Assembly (NCBI GenBank): GCA_017882985.1
Contig: JADGOK010000050.1
Location: 1 to 6,671 of the forward strand
DNA: 6,671 bases
DNA from: Acidimicrobiales bacterium
GTDB lineage: Bacteria > Actinomycetota > Acidimicrobiia > Acidimicrobiales > RAAP-2
Direction of reading: 5' to 3'
The notes beneath the pieces are model-generated. The model searched no databases. It worked only from the letters and a program-made list of their open reading frames with translations, and was not told the DNA's origin. Below are positions 1 through 5,702 of this stretch, piece by piece. The position numbers were made by a program, and so were the translations under genes. Numbering within the stretch: position 1 is the stretch's first letter; the number at the start of each line of letters is the position of its first letter.

Positions 1-98
1 TGCTTCATCATCGACTTGGCTGACGTTTGAAGGGTGATCTGCCCGCAAGAATTCGCCCACGGTCGAGACCGCAGCGCTACTGCGTCAAAACAATTCCT

Positions 99-133
99 GG
101 TTGAGACCCGTGAAGCGACCGAGCCGGGCAACC
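99..133 (-). terminator. Possible weak terminator hairpin downstream of lldD
   Basis: GGTTG (99-103) pairs with CAACC (129-133) and CCCG (107-110) pairs with CGGG (125-128). This gives a 9-bp stem with a 3-nt bulge and a 14-nt loop. On the minus strand it lies about 80 nt past the lldD stop and is followed, after about 8 nt, by a short TTTT run. A second small hairpin, CGCAG/CTGCG, sits at 70-84. The T run is short and displaced, so termination is only inferred. The rest of 1-212 shows no convincing gene. Confidence 0.25.
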
Positions 134-212
134 CCCCGTTCGAACGATGGAATGGAGCCATCAATCAAGAATCCTGCGATCAAGGGAATCGAGTGGCCCT
201 CTCAACGGTTGG

Positions 213-1397
213 TCAGTGGTAGTCGATGTCCTCAAGAACCGAGGCGTCGAGATCGTTGACGTCAGTCACGCCCGTCAGGGCCAGGGCCACCATGAGGTCG
301 GCACGGATCGACTCGATAACGTCAACGACCCCCTGCTCTCCGCGAGCTGCCACGGCGTACACCCATGGCCGACCAATCAGACACGCTCGCGCGCCGAGGG
401 ACAACGCCTTGACGACGTCAAGGCCGCTGCGCACCCCGCCGTCCATGAGGATCTCGATATGCTCGCCCACGGCGTCGGCAATCGCGGGAAGCGCTCGCGC
501 GGTTGAACTGACGTCGTCGAGCTGGCGTCCACCGTGGTTCGACACGATGATCGCGTCAACGCCATTGGCAACCGCCTCTCGCGCGTCCTCGGCGTCGAGG
601 ATTCCTTTGATGACGATGTTCCCGCCCCAGAGCGAACGGAGCCACTCGAGATCGCGCCACGTGACGCTGGGGTCGAACTGACTCGACACCCAATGCTGGA
701 AATCCTGGGGTACTTTGCCCGCGGGCACCGCCTTCTCGAGGTTTCCGAACGTGAGCGGTCTTCCCCCGAGGGCCACCTCGCGCACCCAACGCGGATGGCT
801 CGCGAGGTCAAGCTTGCGCCGATACTGGCGCAGCGCGGAGATCCCACCGTTCAGACCATTTCGCGCGTCACGAAATCGGCGTCCGGGCATTGGGAGGTCG
901 ACCGTGAGCACGATCGTCGAGCACCCCGCCGCCTTCGCGCGCGCGATGAGTTCCTCGGCGTAACCGCGGTCCTTCATGACGTAGAGCTGAAACCAAATGG
1001 CCCTCGCGGTAGCGCCGGCGACCTCCTCGATCCCACAGATTGAGAGCGTCGATTCACAGAAGGTGATCCCTGCTCGTTGCGCTGCTCGGGCAGCGAGCAC
1101 CTCGGCACGTGGCGCGAACATGCCGGCGAATCCGACCGGCGCGAGCACGAGCGGCAGCGACAACGTCTCGCCGAGCACTGTCGTCTCCAGCGCGCGCGAC
1201 GAGACGTCGCGCAGGACCCTCTGGCGCAATTTCAGTCCGTGAAGGTCCGTCTCGTTCGCCCTCATCGAATTCTCAGCGAATGCGCCGCCGTCGACGTAGT
1301 CAAAGAGTTGACGCGGAAGTCGCCGGCGGGCCAATTCGCGATAGTCCGCGAACGTAGCGGGTGCCAACTCGAGCGTGCGGTCGGCGCGACGAAACAT
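213..1397 (-). CDS. lldD: FMN-dependent L-lactate dehydrogenase (LldD type)
   Basis: This protein of 394 aa belongs to the FMN-dependent alpha-hydroxy acid dehydrogenase family, a TIM barrel. Family members of this type oxidise L-lactate to pyruvate and usually pass electrons to the quinone pool at the cytoplasmic membrane. The sequence follows E. coli LldD closely from about residue 17 onward. It shows FDYVDGGA (Tyr34), LAPVG, WFQLYV (Tyr139), TVDLP (Asp167), VIKGI (Lys264) and SNHGGRQLD (His288 and Arg291), followed by the phosphate-binding stretches DGGVRSG and LIGR. All the catalytic and FMN-binding positions known from glycolate oxidase and LldD are kept, so the enzyme should be active. 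Length matches the family. ATG at 1397 is preceded by GAGGTG 8 nt upstream and overlaps the stop of a short upstream ORF (TAATG), which suggests translational coupling. The stop is TGA. Substrate could be another 2-hydroxy acid, but resemblance to LldD is much stronger than to MftD or glycolate oxidase. No lactate permease or regulator is visible. Confidence 0.94.
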   Translation of the reverse strand: MFRRADRTLELAPATFADYRELARRRLPRQLFDYVDGGAFAENSMRANETDLHGLKLRQRVLRDVSSRALETTVLGETLSLPLVLAPVGFAGMFAPRAEVLAARAAQRAGITFCESTLSICGIEEVAGATARAIWFQLYVMKDRGYAEELIARAKAAGCSTIVLTVDLPMPGRRFRDARNGLNGGISALRQYRRKLDLASHPRWVREVALGGRPLTFGNLEKAVPAGKVPQDFQHWVSSQFDPSVTWRDLEWLRSLWGGNIVIKGILDAEDAREAVANGVDAIIVSNHGGRQLDDVSSTARALPAIADAVGEHIEILMDGGVRSGLDVVKALSLGARACLIGRPWVYAVAARGEQGVVDVIESIRADLMVALALTGVTDVNDLDASVLEDIDYH

Positions 1398-1450
1398 TAC
1401 GCCGGCACCTCACGTGGCAATGCGCTCCACGTCGTTGATCTCGAATCCAT
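1397..1450 (-). CDS. Possible 17-codon leader ORF coupled to lldD
   Basis: The minus strand shows AAGGAG (1459-1454), three nt, then ATG (1450-1448) and 17 codons reading MDSRSTTWSALPREVPA. The TAA stop at 1399-1397 shares one base with the lldD ATG, giving TAATG. A Shine-Dalgarno site, an ATG, and a stop overlapping the next start are the usual marks of translational coupling. The ORF begins 13 nt after the stop of the upstream minus-strand ORF. The peptide resembles nothing I know, has no run of a single amino acid and no obvious attenuator hairpin. It could be a coupling or leader peptide, or chance. The SD-to-ATG spacing is short. Confidence 0.33.
   Translation of the reverse strand: MDSRSTTWSALPREVPA
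1406..1411 (-). promoter_or_regulatory. Ribosome binding site of lldD
   Basis: GAGGTG on the minus strand, with 8 nt to the ATG at 1397. It supports that start over later in-frame codons; the next ATG is at residue 45, inside the conserved FMN domain. The site lies within the 17-codon upstream ORF, so ribosomes translating that ORF would pass over it. Confidence 0.6.
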
Positions 1451-1463
1451 TTTCTCCTTCGTG

Positions 1464-1727
1464 TCAGGCTCCGTCCCCCGCCGCCGGGACTCGGTGGGCG
1501 AGAGTCAGGGTCCCGGCGATCGGTACTTGGTAGAGCCAAGTATGTTGCGCCAGACCAGATTGCGCAATTGCGGTGCCCGGCCCGCGGCACGGACTCGGCG
1601 ACGCTCCGGTGTTGAGAGAGGCCGAGAGCGAATCGACCTCCCCGACTGGCAGTTCCACGCCACGACCGCGTCGCAAGGCGACGGCGGCCATCTCGTCGGG
1701 GAACTCGAACTCCCCGACCATCGCCAC
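1464..1727 (-). CDS. Unrecognised small protein upstream of lldD
   Basis: An 87-codon ORF starting at GTG 1727 (or ATG 1721) and ending in TGA, on the same strand as lldD and about 65 bp before it. I do not recognise the family. Coding support is indirect. About three quarters of its third codon positions are G or C by hand count, above the base composition of the region. It also has a balanced residue mix (GEFEFPDEM, GVELPVGEVD, WLYQVPIAGTLTLAHRVP), while the other two minus frames are Arg/Pro/Ser-rich. There is no clear SD before either start. The frame stays open and protein-like for about 45 codons upstream of GTG 1727 but offers no standard start there. The neighbouring frame has GTG 1807 with GAGG 4 nt ahead, so the gene may be longer and broken by a frameshift. 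It may instead be spurious. Confidence 0.35.
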   Translation of the reverse strand: MAMVGEFEFPDEMAAVALRRGRGVELPVGEVDSLSASLNTGASPSPCRGPGTAIAQSGLAQHTWLYQVPIAGTLTLAHRVPAAGDGA

Positions 1728-1904
1728 GACCGCCGAGGAGGCGGCCGCGCTGACGTCGTGACGTCCTGTGCCCGCGACGAGAATTCGATGCGCCCGTCCA
1801 GCGTCACGAATCCTCGTGCGCCGCAGTGACCTTTTCCTACATAGTCTTAACGCTGACGAGACACCGCACGGTCACGGACACGGCCAATCACACCGACGCA
1901 CGAC

Positions 1905-1909
1905 GGGAG
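1905..1909 (+). promoter_or_regulatory. Ribosome binding site deciding the TTG start at 1915
   Basis: GGGAG ends 5 nt before TTG 1915-1917. That TTG opens the reading frame exactly at the first transmembrane segment. The frame is also open back to a GTG at 1768, but the intervening 49 codons are His/Arg-rich and not membrane-protein-like, so the TTG is preferred. Confidence 0.5.
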
Positions 1910-1914
1910 CAGCA

Positions 1915-3078
1915 TTGAACGCGATCTTCTTCATCTTGGGCCTGCTGATCTTCATCATCACCATCACTGGCATTCTCTTCGTTCTCGTTCTGCCACGTCA
2001 GCCCACGGGAGTGGAGCGCGCGACACTGGTCGTCAATCGCGCGGTGCGCCTCATCTTCCTGACCCTCTCACGACTTGCGAGGACGTACGAGCAAAAGGAC
2101 GCAGTCCTCGCGCCGACTGCGCCGGTGGCCCTGATCGCGCAGTTGCTTTTTTGGGCCGCCACGCTGATCCTGGGGCTCGGGCTCATGTTGATGCCGACGA
2201 CCCATTCCTTTCCTCTGGGCCTGTTACAAGCCTTGACGTCACTCTTCACCGTTGGAGCGATACACATCGGCGGTCGGGCGAATACGGCAATCGATATCGT
2301 CGCCGGAGCCACGTGGGTCATCATCGTGGCGTTGCAGATTGCCTATCTCCCCACGCTCTACAACGCTTTCAGTCGGCGCGAAAGCCTCGTGGCACTACTC
2401 GAAAGTCGCGCCGGTGCGCCGGCCTGGTGACCCGAGCTCCTCGCTCGTCATCAACTCGTCGGCATTGCCGATACGCTGCCCGACCTCTACAAGGAATGGG
2501 AGACGTGGTCCGCCGACGTCGCGGAGAGTCACAGCACCTACCCCGTGTTGTTGCTGTTTCGTTCACCCGAACCGTGGCTATTCTGGCTCATCGGACTCTT
2601 GGCGGTACTCGACGCCGCCGCGATGCAATTGGCACTTTCGCCAAAGACGGCGCCTTCCCAAGCGCGGTTGTGTCTTCGCATGGGGTTCACGCTCACGAAT
2701 CGAGTTGCGACGTCACTCGGTTGGGATCTTGACTTTGACCCCAAGCCCGACGACCCACTACAACTCCAGTTCAGCGAGTTCCAAACTGCCGTCACGATGT
2801 TGAGAGAAGTTGGCTTCCCCATGGAGCGAACGGCCGAAGAGGCGTGGCCCGACTTTCACGGATGGAGGGTTAACTACGAATACGCGGCCTACCGCTTGTG
2901 TGATCAATTGACGGCACCACCGGCGCCTTGGTCGGGGACACGACGCCACTTGCGAGAGGGCATCGTCGAACCTCACCGACCACCGCACCGTCGCCCAGGA
3001 AGCGATCCCAACGCTCAGTACTCAACACCACTCATCACCAGCGGACGGCGGCACTGGCGCCGCCACCGCAACGCCTAG
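1915..3078 (+). pseudogene. Ion-channel-like membrane protein gene split by an in-frame TGA
   Basis: From TTG 1915 to TAG 3078 the same frame reads as one protein of 387 codons, interrupted only by TGA at 2428-2430 (codon 172). The N-terminal part has a first membrane segment (residues 2-26), a second (about 71-92), a pore-loop-like stretch (103-120, containing SLFTVGAIHIGG) and a third membrane segment (126-147) running into YLPTLYNAFSRRESLVALLESRAG. After the TGA the frame continues as PELLARHQLVG, then ESHSTYPVLLLFRSP and another hydrophobic stretch at PWLFWLIGLLAVLD, then a soluble C-terminal part with a Pro/Arg tail. This order, including the SRRE and SHxxYPVLxxFRS signatures, is what I recall from actinobacterial membrane proteins related to two-pore-domain K+ channels. 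The canonical TxGYG or TxGFGD filter is absent. The downstream piece has only a poor start of its own (GTG 2545). Causes could be a nonsense mutation (CGA or GGA to TGA), a sequencing error, or readthrough, since UGA-C is a leaky context. The 3' end converges on the Rieske gene. Confidence 0.72.
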
Positions 3079-3100
3079 CCCATTCGAACGAACGCGCTTC

Positions 3101-4234
3101 TCAGGTTCGCGCTTCACAGGAGGACAGCTTGCCACGCTCCATCGAGGCGGCCACGAAGTCACTCATGATTCGCCGCAGCTCGACTGTGGTCTTATCGGCG
3201 CGAGTGTGAATCTCGCGAGTGATGTCCAACGGCAACGTCAGCACTTCGTAGCGCGACTGAAAACGCAGGTCCTCATTGACAACGGCGATCTCGAAGTCAA
3301 TCGCGTCGCGCATCCGCTCTGGCGAACCTCCCAGGTCGTCGCACCAGAGGCTCGAGTAGACGCGCACGTTAGCTTCGTCAATGGGCGTCAAGAAGAAGCC
3401 GATCACGTTGGTGCCGCCGGAGTCGAGGAATTCAATCGCCAACTCGAGATGAAACGGCGCGGTGTAGCGATAGGTGAGTCGGCGGCGCTGCAGCAAGGGG
3501 CGCTGACCCGCCGCGACGCCGGGATCTTCGACGTTGGCGAATTCGTGCTCGTACGCGGCACTGAATGTGTAGCCGTCGCGCTCCACTGAATAGTTCGGGA
3601 CCTCTCGGGCCTCACCAGCCCCAAAGGTGCCCGCGTGCACGAAGGGGAAGTGCGCCATGTCGAGGAAGTTGTCGGCCAACAGTCCGGCGCTGGCCCGAGT
3701 CTCGATCACGGGCAGGTCGCCGCGCTCGAACGATGTATCGCTCGCCGCCGCGATGAACGGCAGGGTCGTCAGTGGTTCGTCGGGTGCGACGAAGACCATG
3801 CCGTGCGACTCGCCGACGCCGGCGGGAGCCGTGAGCTTGGCTCGCGGAGGAATCGTGGCGTTCGCTCCTAGCGCGGGTATCTCGACGCAGAGACCCTGCG
3901 CGTCATACGCCCAGCCGTGATAGCCGCAGCGCAGCACGTCGCCTTCGCATGTTCCGAGTGAAAGTGGTGCGAAGCGATGCGGACACCGGTCGAGGAAGAC
4001 CCGCACGTCACCTTCGCGCGACCGGTACGCGACGTAGTCCTCGGCGAGCAGCGTAAAGCGTCGTGGGACGTCGCTCACCTCGTCCGAACGACACAGCGAA
4101 TGCCAGCCGTTTCGAAGGGCCGGATGCAGGTTGCCTAGCGCGTCGGTCACGACGATCAAGTTACTTGAGCGCGTGACGCGCCCGGCGCCGATCCAATGGC
4201 GACGTGCAGCATTCTGCGGCTCTCTCGCGATCAT
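3101..4234 (-). CDS. Rieske 2Fe-2S aromatic-ring oxygenase, vanillate demethylase-like (oxygenase component)
   Basis: This is the oxygenase component of a Rieske non-heme iron enzyme, a family that hydroxylates or O/N-demethylates aromatic compounds using electrons from a separate reductase. From ATG 4234 it has 377 aa. Residues 43-150 form the Rieske domain. The cluster motif is CPH at 84-86 and CGYH at 103-106 (ligands Cys84, His86, Cys103, His106). The catalytic domain has DNFLDMAHFPFVH, which gives the bridging Asp192 and the iron ligands His195 and His200. The third ligand is probably Asp322 in NEDLRFQ. The C-terminus RADKTTVELRRIMSDFV matches the VanA-type tail. All metal ligands are present. 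The substrate cannot be read from sequence. The frame is open to TTG 4330, but conserved sequence begins only at NGWHSLCRSDE, so ATG 4234 is preferred; GTG 4150 is also possible. None of these starts has a clear SD. No reductase or ferredoxin gene lies in the window. The gene is divergent from the GH16 gene and converges on the broken channel gene. Confidence 0.9.
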   Translation of the reverse strand: MIAREPQNAARRHWIGAGRVTRSSNLIVVTDALGNLHPALRNGWHSLCRSDEVSDVPRRFTLLAEDYVAYRSREGDVRVFLDRCPHRFAPLSLGTCEGDVLRCGYHGWAYDAQGLCVEIPALGANATIPPRAKLTAPAGVGESHGMVFVAPDEPLTTLPFIAAASDTSFERGDLPVIETRASAGLLADNFLDMAHFPFVHAGTFGAGEAREVPNYSVERDGYTFSAAYEHEFANVEDPGVAAGQRPLLQRRRLTYRYTAPFHLELAIEFLDSGGTNVIGFFLTPIDEANVRVYSSLWCDDLGGSPERMRDAIDFEIAVVNEDLRFQSRYEVLTLPLDITREIHTRADKTTVELRRIMSDFVAASMERGKLSSCEART

Positions 4235-4328
4235 GAATTCGCGTCGCGTGAGGTACCGGACAGTCGAGCGCGCGGACGAAGCCAGTGATCTATTGGCTTC
4301 GAGTGGCGTCCAAGTGAACAACGTCAGC

Positions 4329-4369
4329 AATAGTCTGATTCGAATTACGCGGACGTAAGTTAGACTATT
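4329..4369. repeat. Nested inverted repeats in the divergent promoter region
   Basis: AATAGTCT (4329-4336) has a perfect inverted copy AGACTATT (4362-4369), with 25 bp between them. Inside lies a second inverted repeat, TTACG (4345-4349) and CGTAA (4354-4358), separated by 4 bp. The two are not exactly concentric. The element lies between the divergent Rieske and GH16 genes and overlaps promoter-like hexamers of both, so a regulator binding site is plausible. By rough arithmetic a perfect 8-bp pair at this spacing would arise by chance in a 170-bp region about one time in eight, so it is suggestive only. Confidence 0.4.
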
Positions 4370-4386
4370 TGGACTTTGGCCGTCAA
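4357..4386 (-). promoter_or_regulatory. Putative promoter for the Rieske oxygenase gene
   Basis: On the minus strand, TTGACG (4386-4381, five of six bases matching the sigma-70-type -35) is followed after 18 bp by TAACTT (4362-4357), which keeps the TA...T pattern of a -10 element. Transcription would start near 4350, leaving a leader of about 115 nt before ATG 4234. The -35 is good and the -10 is modest. Confidence 0.35.
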
Positions 4387-4397
4387 CTCAGTATTCT
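4369..4397 (+). promoter_or_regulatory. Putative promoter for the secreted GH16 gene
   Basis: TTGGAC (4369-4374), a 17-bp spacer and TATTCT (4392-4397, four of six -10 matches) lie just before ATG 4408. The transcript would begin only a few nt before or at the ATG. That fits the lack of a Shine-Dalgarno site there and suggests a leaderless or nearly leaderless mRNA, common in actinobacteria. It overlaps the putative minus-strand promoter for the oxygenase. The -35 is weak. Confidence 0.3.
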
Positions 4398-4407
4398 CAC
4401 CTTCGAC

Positions 4408-5286
4408 ATGACTGTTCACGCAGACGCCTCTTACGGTGGCCCCGGAACTCCTCGGCGTCGAGCACGCCTGGGTCGAGTCGTGCGCCGCGCTCGAACCAAA
4501 CTTGGCGCGGCTGCGCTGACGGCGATGGTGGCGCTCACCTTGACGCCAGTGATCGTCAACGTCGCGCAGGCAACAACCGCAACGTACGCCGTCGGCATTT
4601 ACAGCAGTCTCGAGCCGTCCGGCGAGGCGCCGCCGATCACCAGCTCGTTGCCGGGCTACAACCTGAGCTACATCAACGATTTCATCGGCACGTCGTTGCC
4701 GGCGGGCTGGAACACCTTTACCGGCATTCCGGGTGGTGACCCGGGCGGTCAATTCGCAAGTTCGCACGTTACCGTCAGTGGAGGGCTGTTGCGTCTCAAC
4801 ACGTGGAAGGACCGTCAGTACCGTGGCCATTGGGTCACGGGTGGACTGTGCCAGTGTGGACTGGCCCGCACCTACGGCGCCTACTTCGTACGCTCCCGAG
4901 TGACCGGTGCAGGGCCCAACGAAGTCGAGCTTCTTTGGCCCGTCACGAACCGCTGGCCACCCGAAATCGATTTCAGCGAGACGGGCGGCAGTTTGTCATT
5001 CACGACCGCAACGGTCCACTTTGGAAGCGCCAACGTGATGGATCACAGCACTTTGAACGTTGACATGACGCAGTGGCACACATTTGGCGTCCTTTGGACG
5101 CCAAATGCTGTCACGTACCTCGTGGACGGTCGAGTGTGGGGCGTCATTGCGCAAAGCTCACATATTCCGAGGGTGCCTATGACCCTCGACATGGAACAAC
5201 GGACTCGATGCACCGTTGGTCGCCAGTGCCCCGTTTCTCCTGTGACAATGCAGGTCGATTGGGTCGCGGAGTACGTGCCGAGCTGA
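4408..5286 (+). CDS. Secreted glycoside hydrolase family 16 protein
   Basis: From ATG 4408 the product has 292 aa. GH16 enzymes cleave beta-1,3/1,4-glucans, galactans or related polysaccharides with a beta-jelly-roll fold and a retaining mechanism. The N-terminus has an Arg-rich region, a hydrophobic core (about residues 32-52) and a probable signal-peptidase site after AQA at 53-55, so the protein is exported. The catalytic domain runs from about residue 88 (YINDFIG) to the end (VDWVAEY). The signature EIDFSE at 186-191 provides the nucleophile Glu186, Asp188 and the acid/base Glu191. Trp-rich strands (NTWKD, ELLWP, TQWHTFGVLWTP) fit the family. CQCG at 148-151 and cysteines 268 and 274 are conserved in the second GH16 protein of this window. 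The start is uncertain: GTG 4480 would give a more typical 31-residue signal peptide beginning MRRARTKLGAA, and TTG 4369 is less likely. There is no anchor or carbohydrate-binding module. The substrate is unknown. The stop is TGA. Confidence 0.9.
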   Translation: MTVHADASYGGPGTPRRRARLGRVVRRARTKLGAAALTAMVALTLTPVIVNVAQATTATYAVGIYSSLEPSGEAPPITSSLPGYNLSYINDFIGTSLPAGWNTFTGIPGGDPGGQFASSHVTVSGGLLRLNTWKDRQYRGHWVTGGLCQCGLARTYGAYFVRSRVTGAGPNEVELLWPVTNRWPPEIDFSETGGSLSFTTATVHFGSANVMDHSTLNVDMTQWHTFGVLWTPNAVTYLVDGRVWGVIAQSSHIPRVPMTLDMEQRTRCTVGRQCPVSPVTMQVDWVAEYVPS

Positions 5287-5702
5287 GTCACGTGGCTCAG
5301 ATTCACGGAACAGAGATTGTGGTTCACTTGTGGTGCGTCACTAGCGAATGACGGCGAATCGCTGTCAGACGAGTTCTACGAAGCTCGACAAATTCGCCAT
5401 CATCCTTCGCCGGCTGATTGGGCAGCGCACATTCTCGCAGACGCTTTCAACACGTGTCGTCCAAGGATCGCGTGGCATCAGATGCATCGATCTTTGCCGG
5501 AAAGTCGTCACGCGTTGCACACGACTCCGAAGCCTTCACGCGCCGGTTAGTGCCGTCCCAAATTGGTACCAACTCCAAATTCGCTGCTCAGTAGCCGTCC
5601 GGCGCGGCGGAAGGAAACTGAACCGTAGAGAGTTACGTGAGCCGTACTACCGTCCTCGTGTCGCCACAATGGTGCGCAATGACGAGATATCGATTCGGCG
5701 GA
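5287..5702. other. Gene-free stretch between convergent GH16 genes
   Basis: This 416-bp stretch separates the two convergent GH16 genes. Open frames here (for example 5348-5710 plus, and 5317-5550 plus, which is in frame after the GH16 stop) lack ribosome sites and have Arg/Ser/His-rich, non-family sequence. I see no remnant of an OmpA-like domain following the first GH16 gene, no tRNA and no mobile-element ends. The only structure noted is a short hairpin at 5349-5367. Confidence 0.55.
5349..5367 (+). terminator. Possible hairpin terminator after the first GH16 gene
   Basis: TGACGGCG (5349-5356) and CGCTGTCA (5360-5367) form an 8-bp stem, with one G-U pair on the plus-strand RNA and a 3-nt loop. 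It lies 63 nt past the GH16 stop. No T tract follows. Tail-less hairpins do occur as terminators in high-GC bacteria, but this one is short, so its role is tentative. Confidence 0.3.

Noticed and set aside
1..30. Plus-strand frame ending CFIIDLADV then TGA at 28-30, as the tail of a gene entering from the left; and minus-strand ATG codons at 11-6 leaving the window.
   Set aside because: Only nine codons are visible for the first and two to three for the second, with no ribosome site for the minus-strand ATGs. Nothing distinguishes either from chance.
134..155. GTTCGAAC palindrome resembling a tRNA T-loop.
   Set aside because: The flanking bases do not pair into a T-stem, and no anticodon arm or acceptor stem can be built around it.
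213..1397. MftD (mycofactocin-system flavoprotein) as the identity of the alpha-hydroxy acid dehydrogenase.
   Set aside because: The sequence follows E. coli LldD, including the FDYVDGGA start, and none of the other mycofactocin genes lies nearby.
1077..1829. 250-codon plus-strand open frame opposite lldD and its upstream region.
   Set aside because: It is antisense to the clear lldD frame over most of its first third and its translation is Arg-rich with no recognisable domain. Long antisense frames are common in GC-rich DNA.
3093..3115. Direct repeat CGCGCTTC (3093-3100 and 3108-3115) at the convergent ends of the channel and oxygenase genes.
   Set aside because: Eight bases in GC-rich DNA is within chance, and no insertion or duplicated gene lies between the copies.
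5317..5550. Open frame continuing in frame after the first GH16 stop, tested as a lost OmpA-like domain.
   Set aside because: Its translation shows no resemblance to the OmpA-like tail of the paralogue, no ribosome site, and no G/C preference at third positions.
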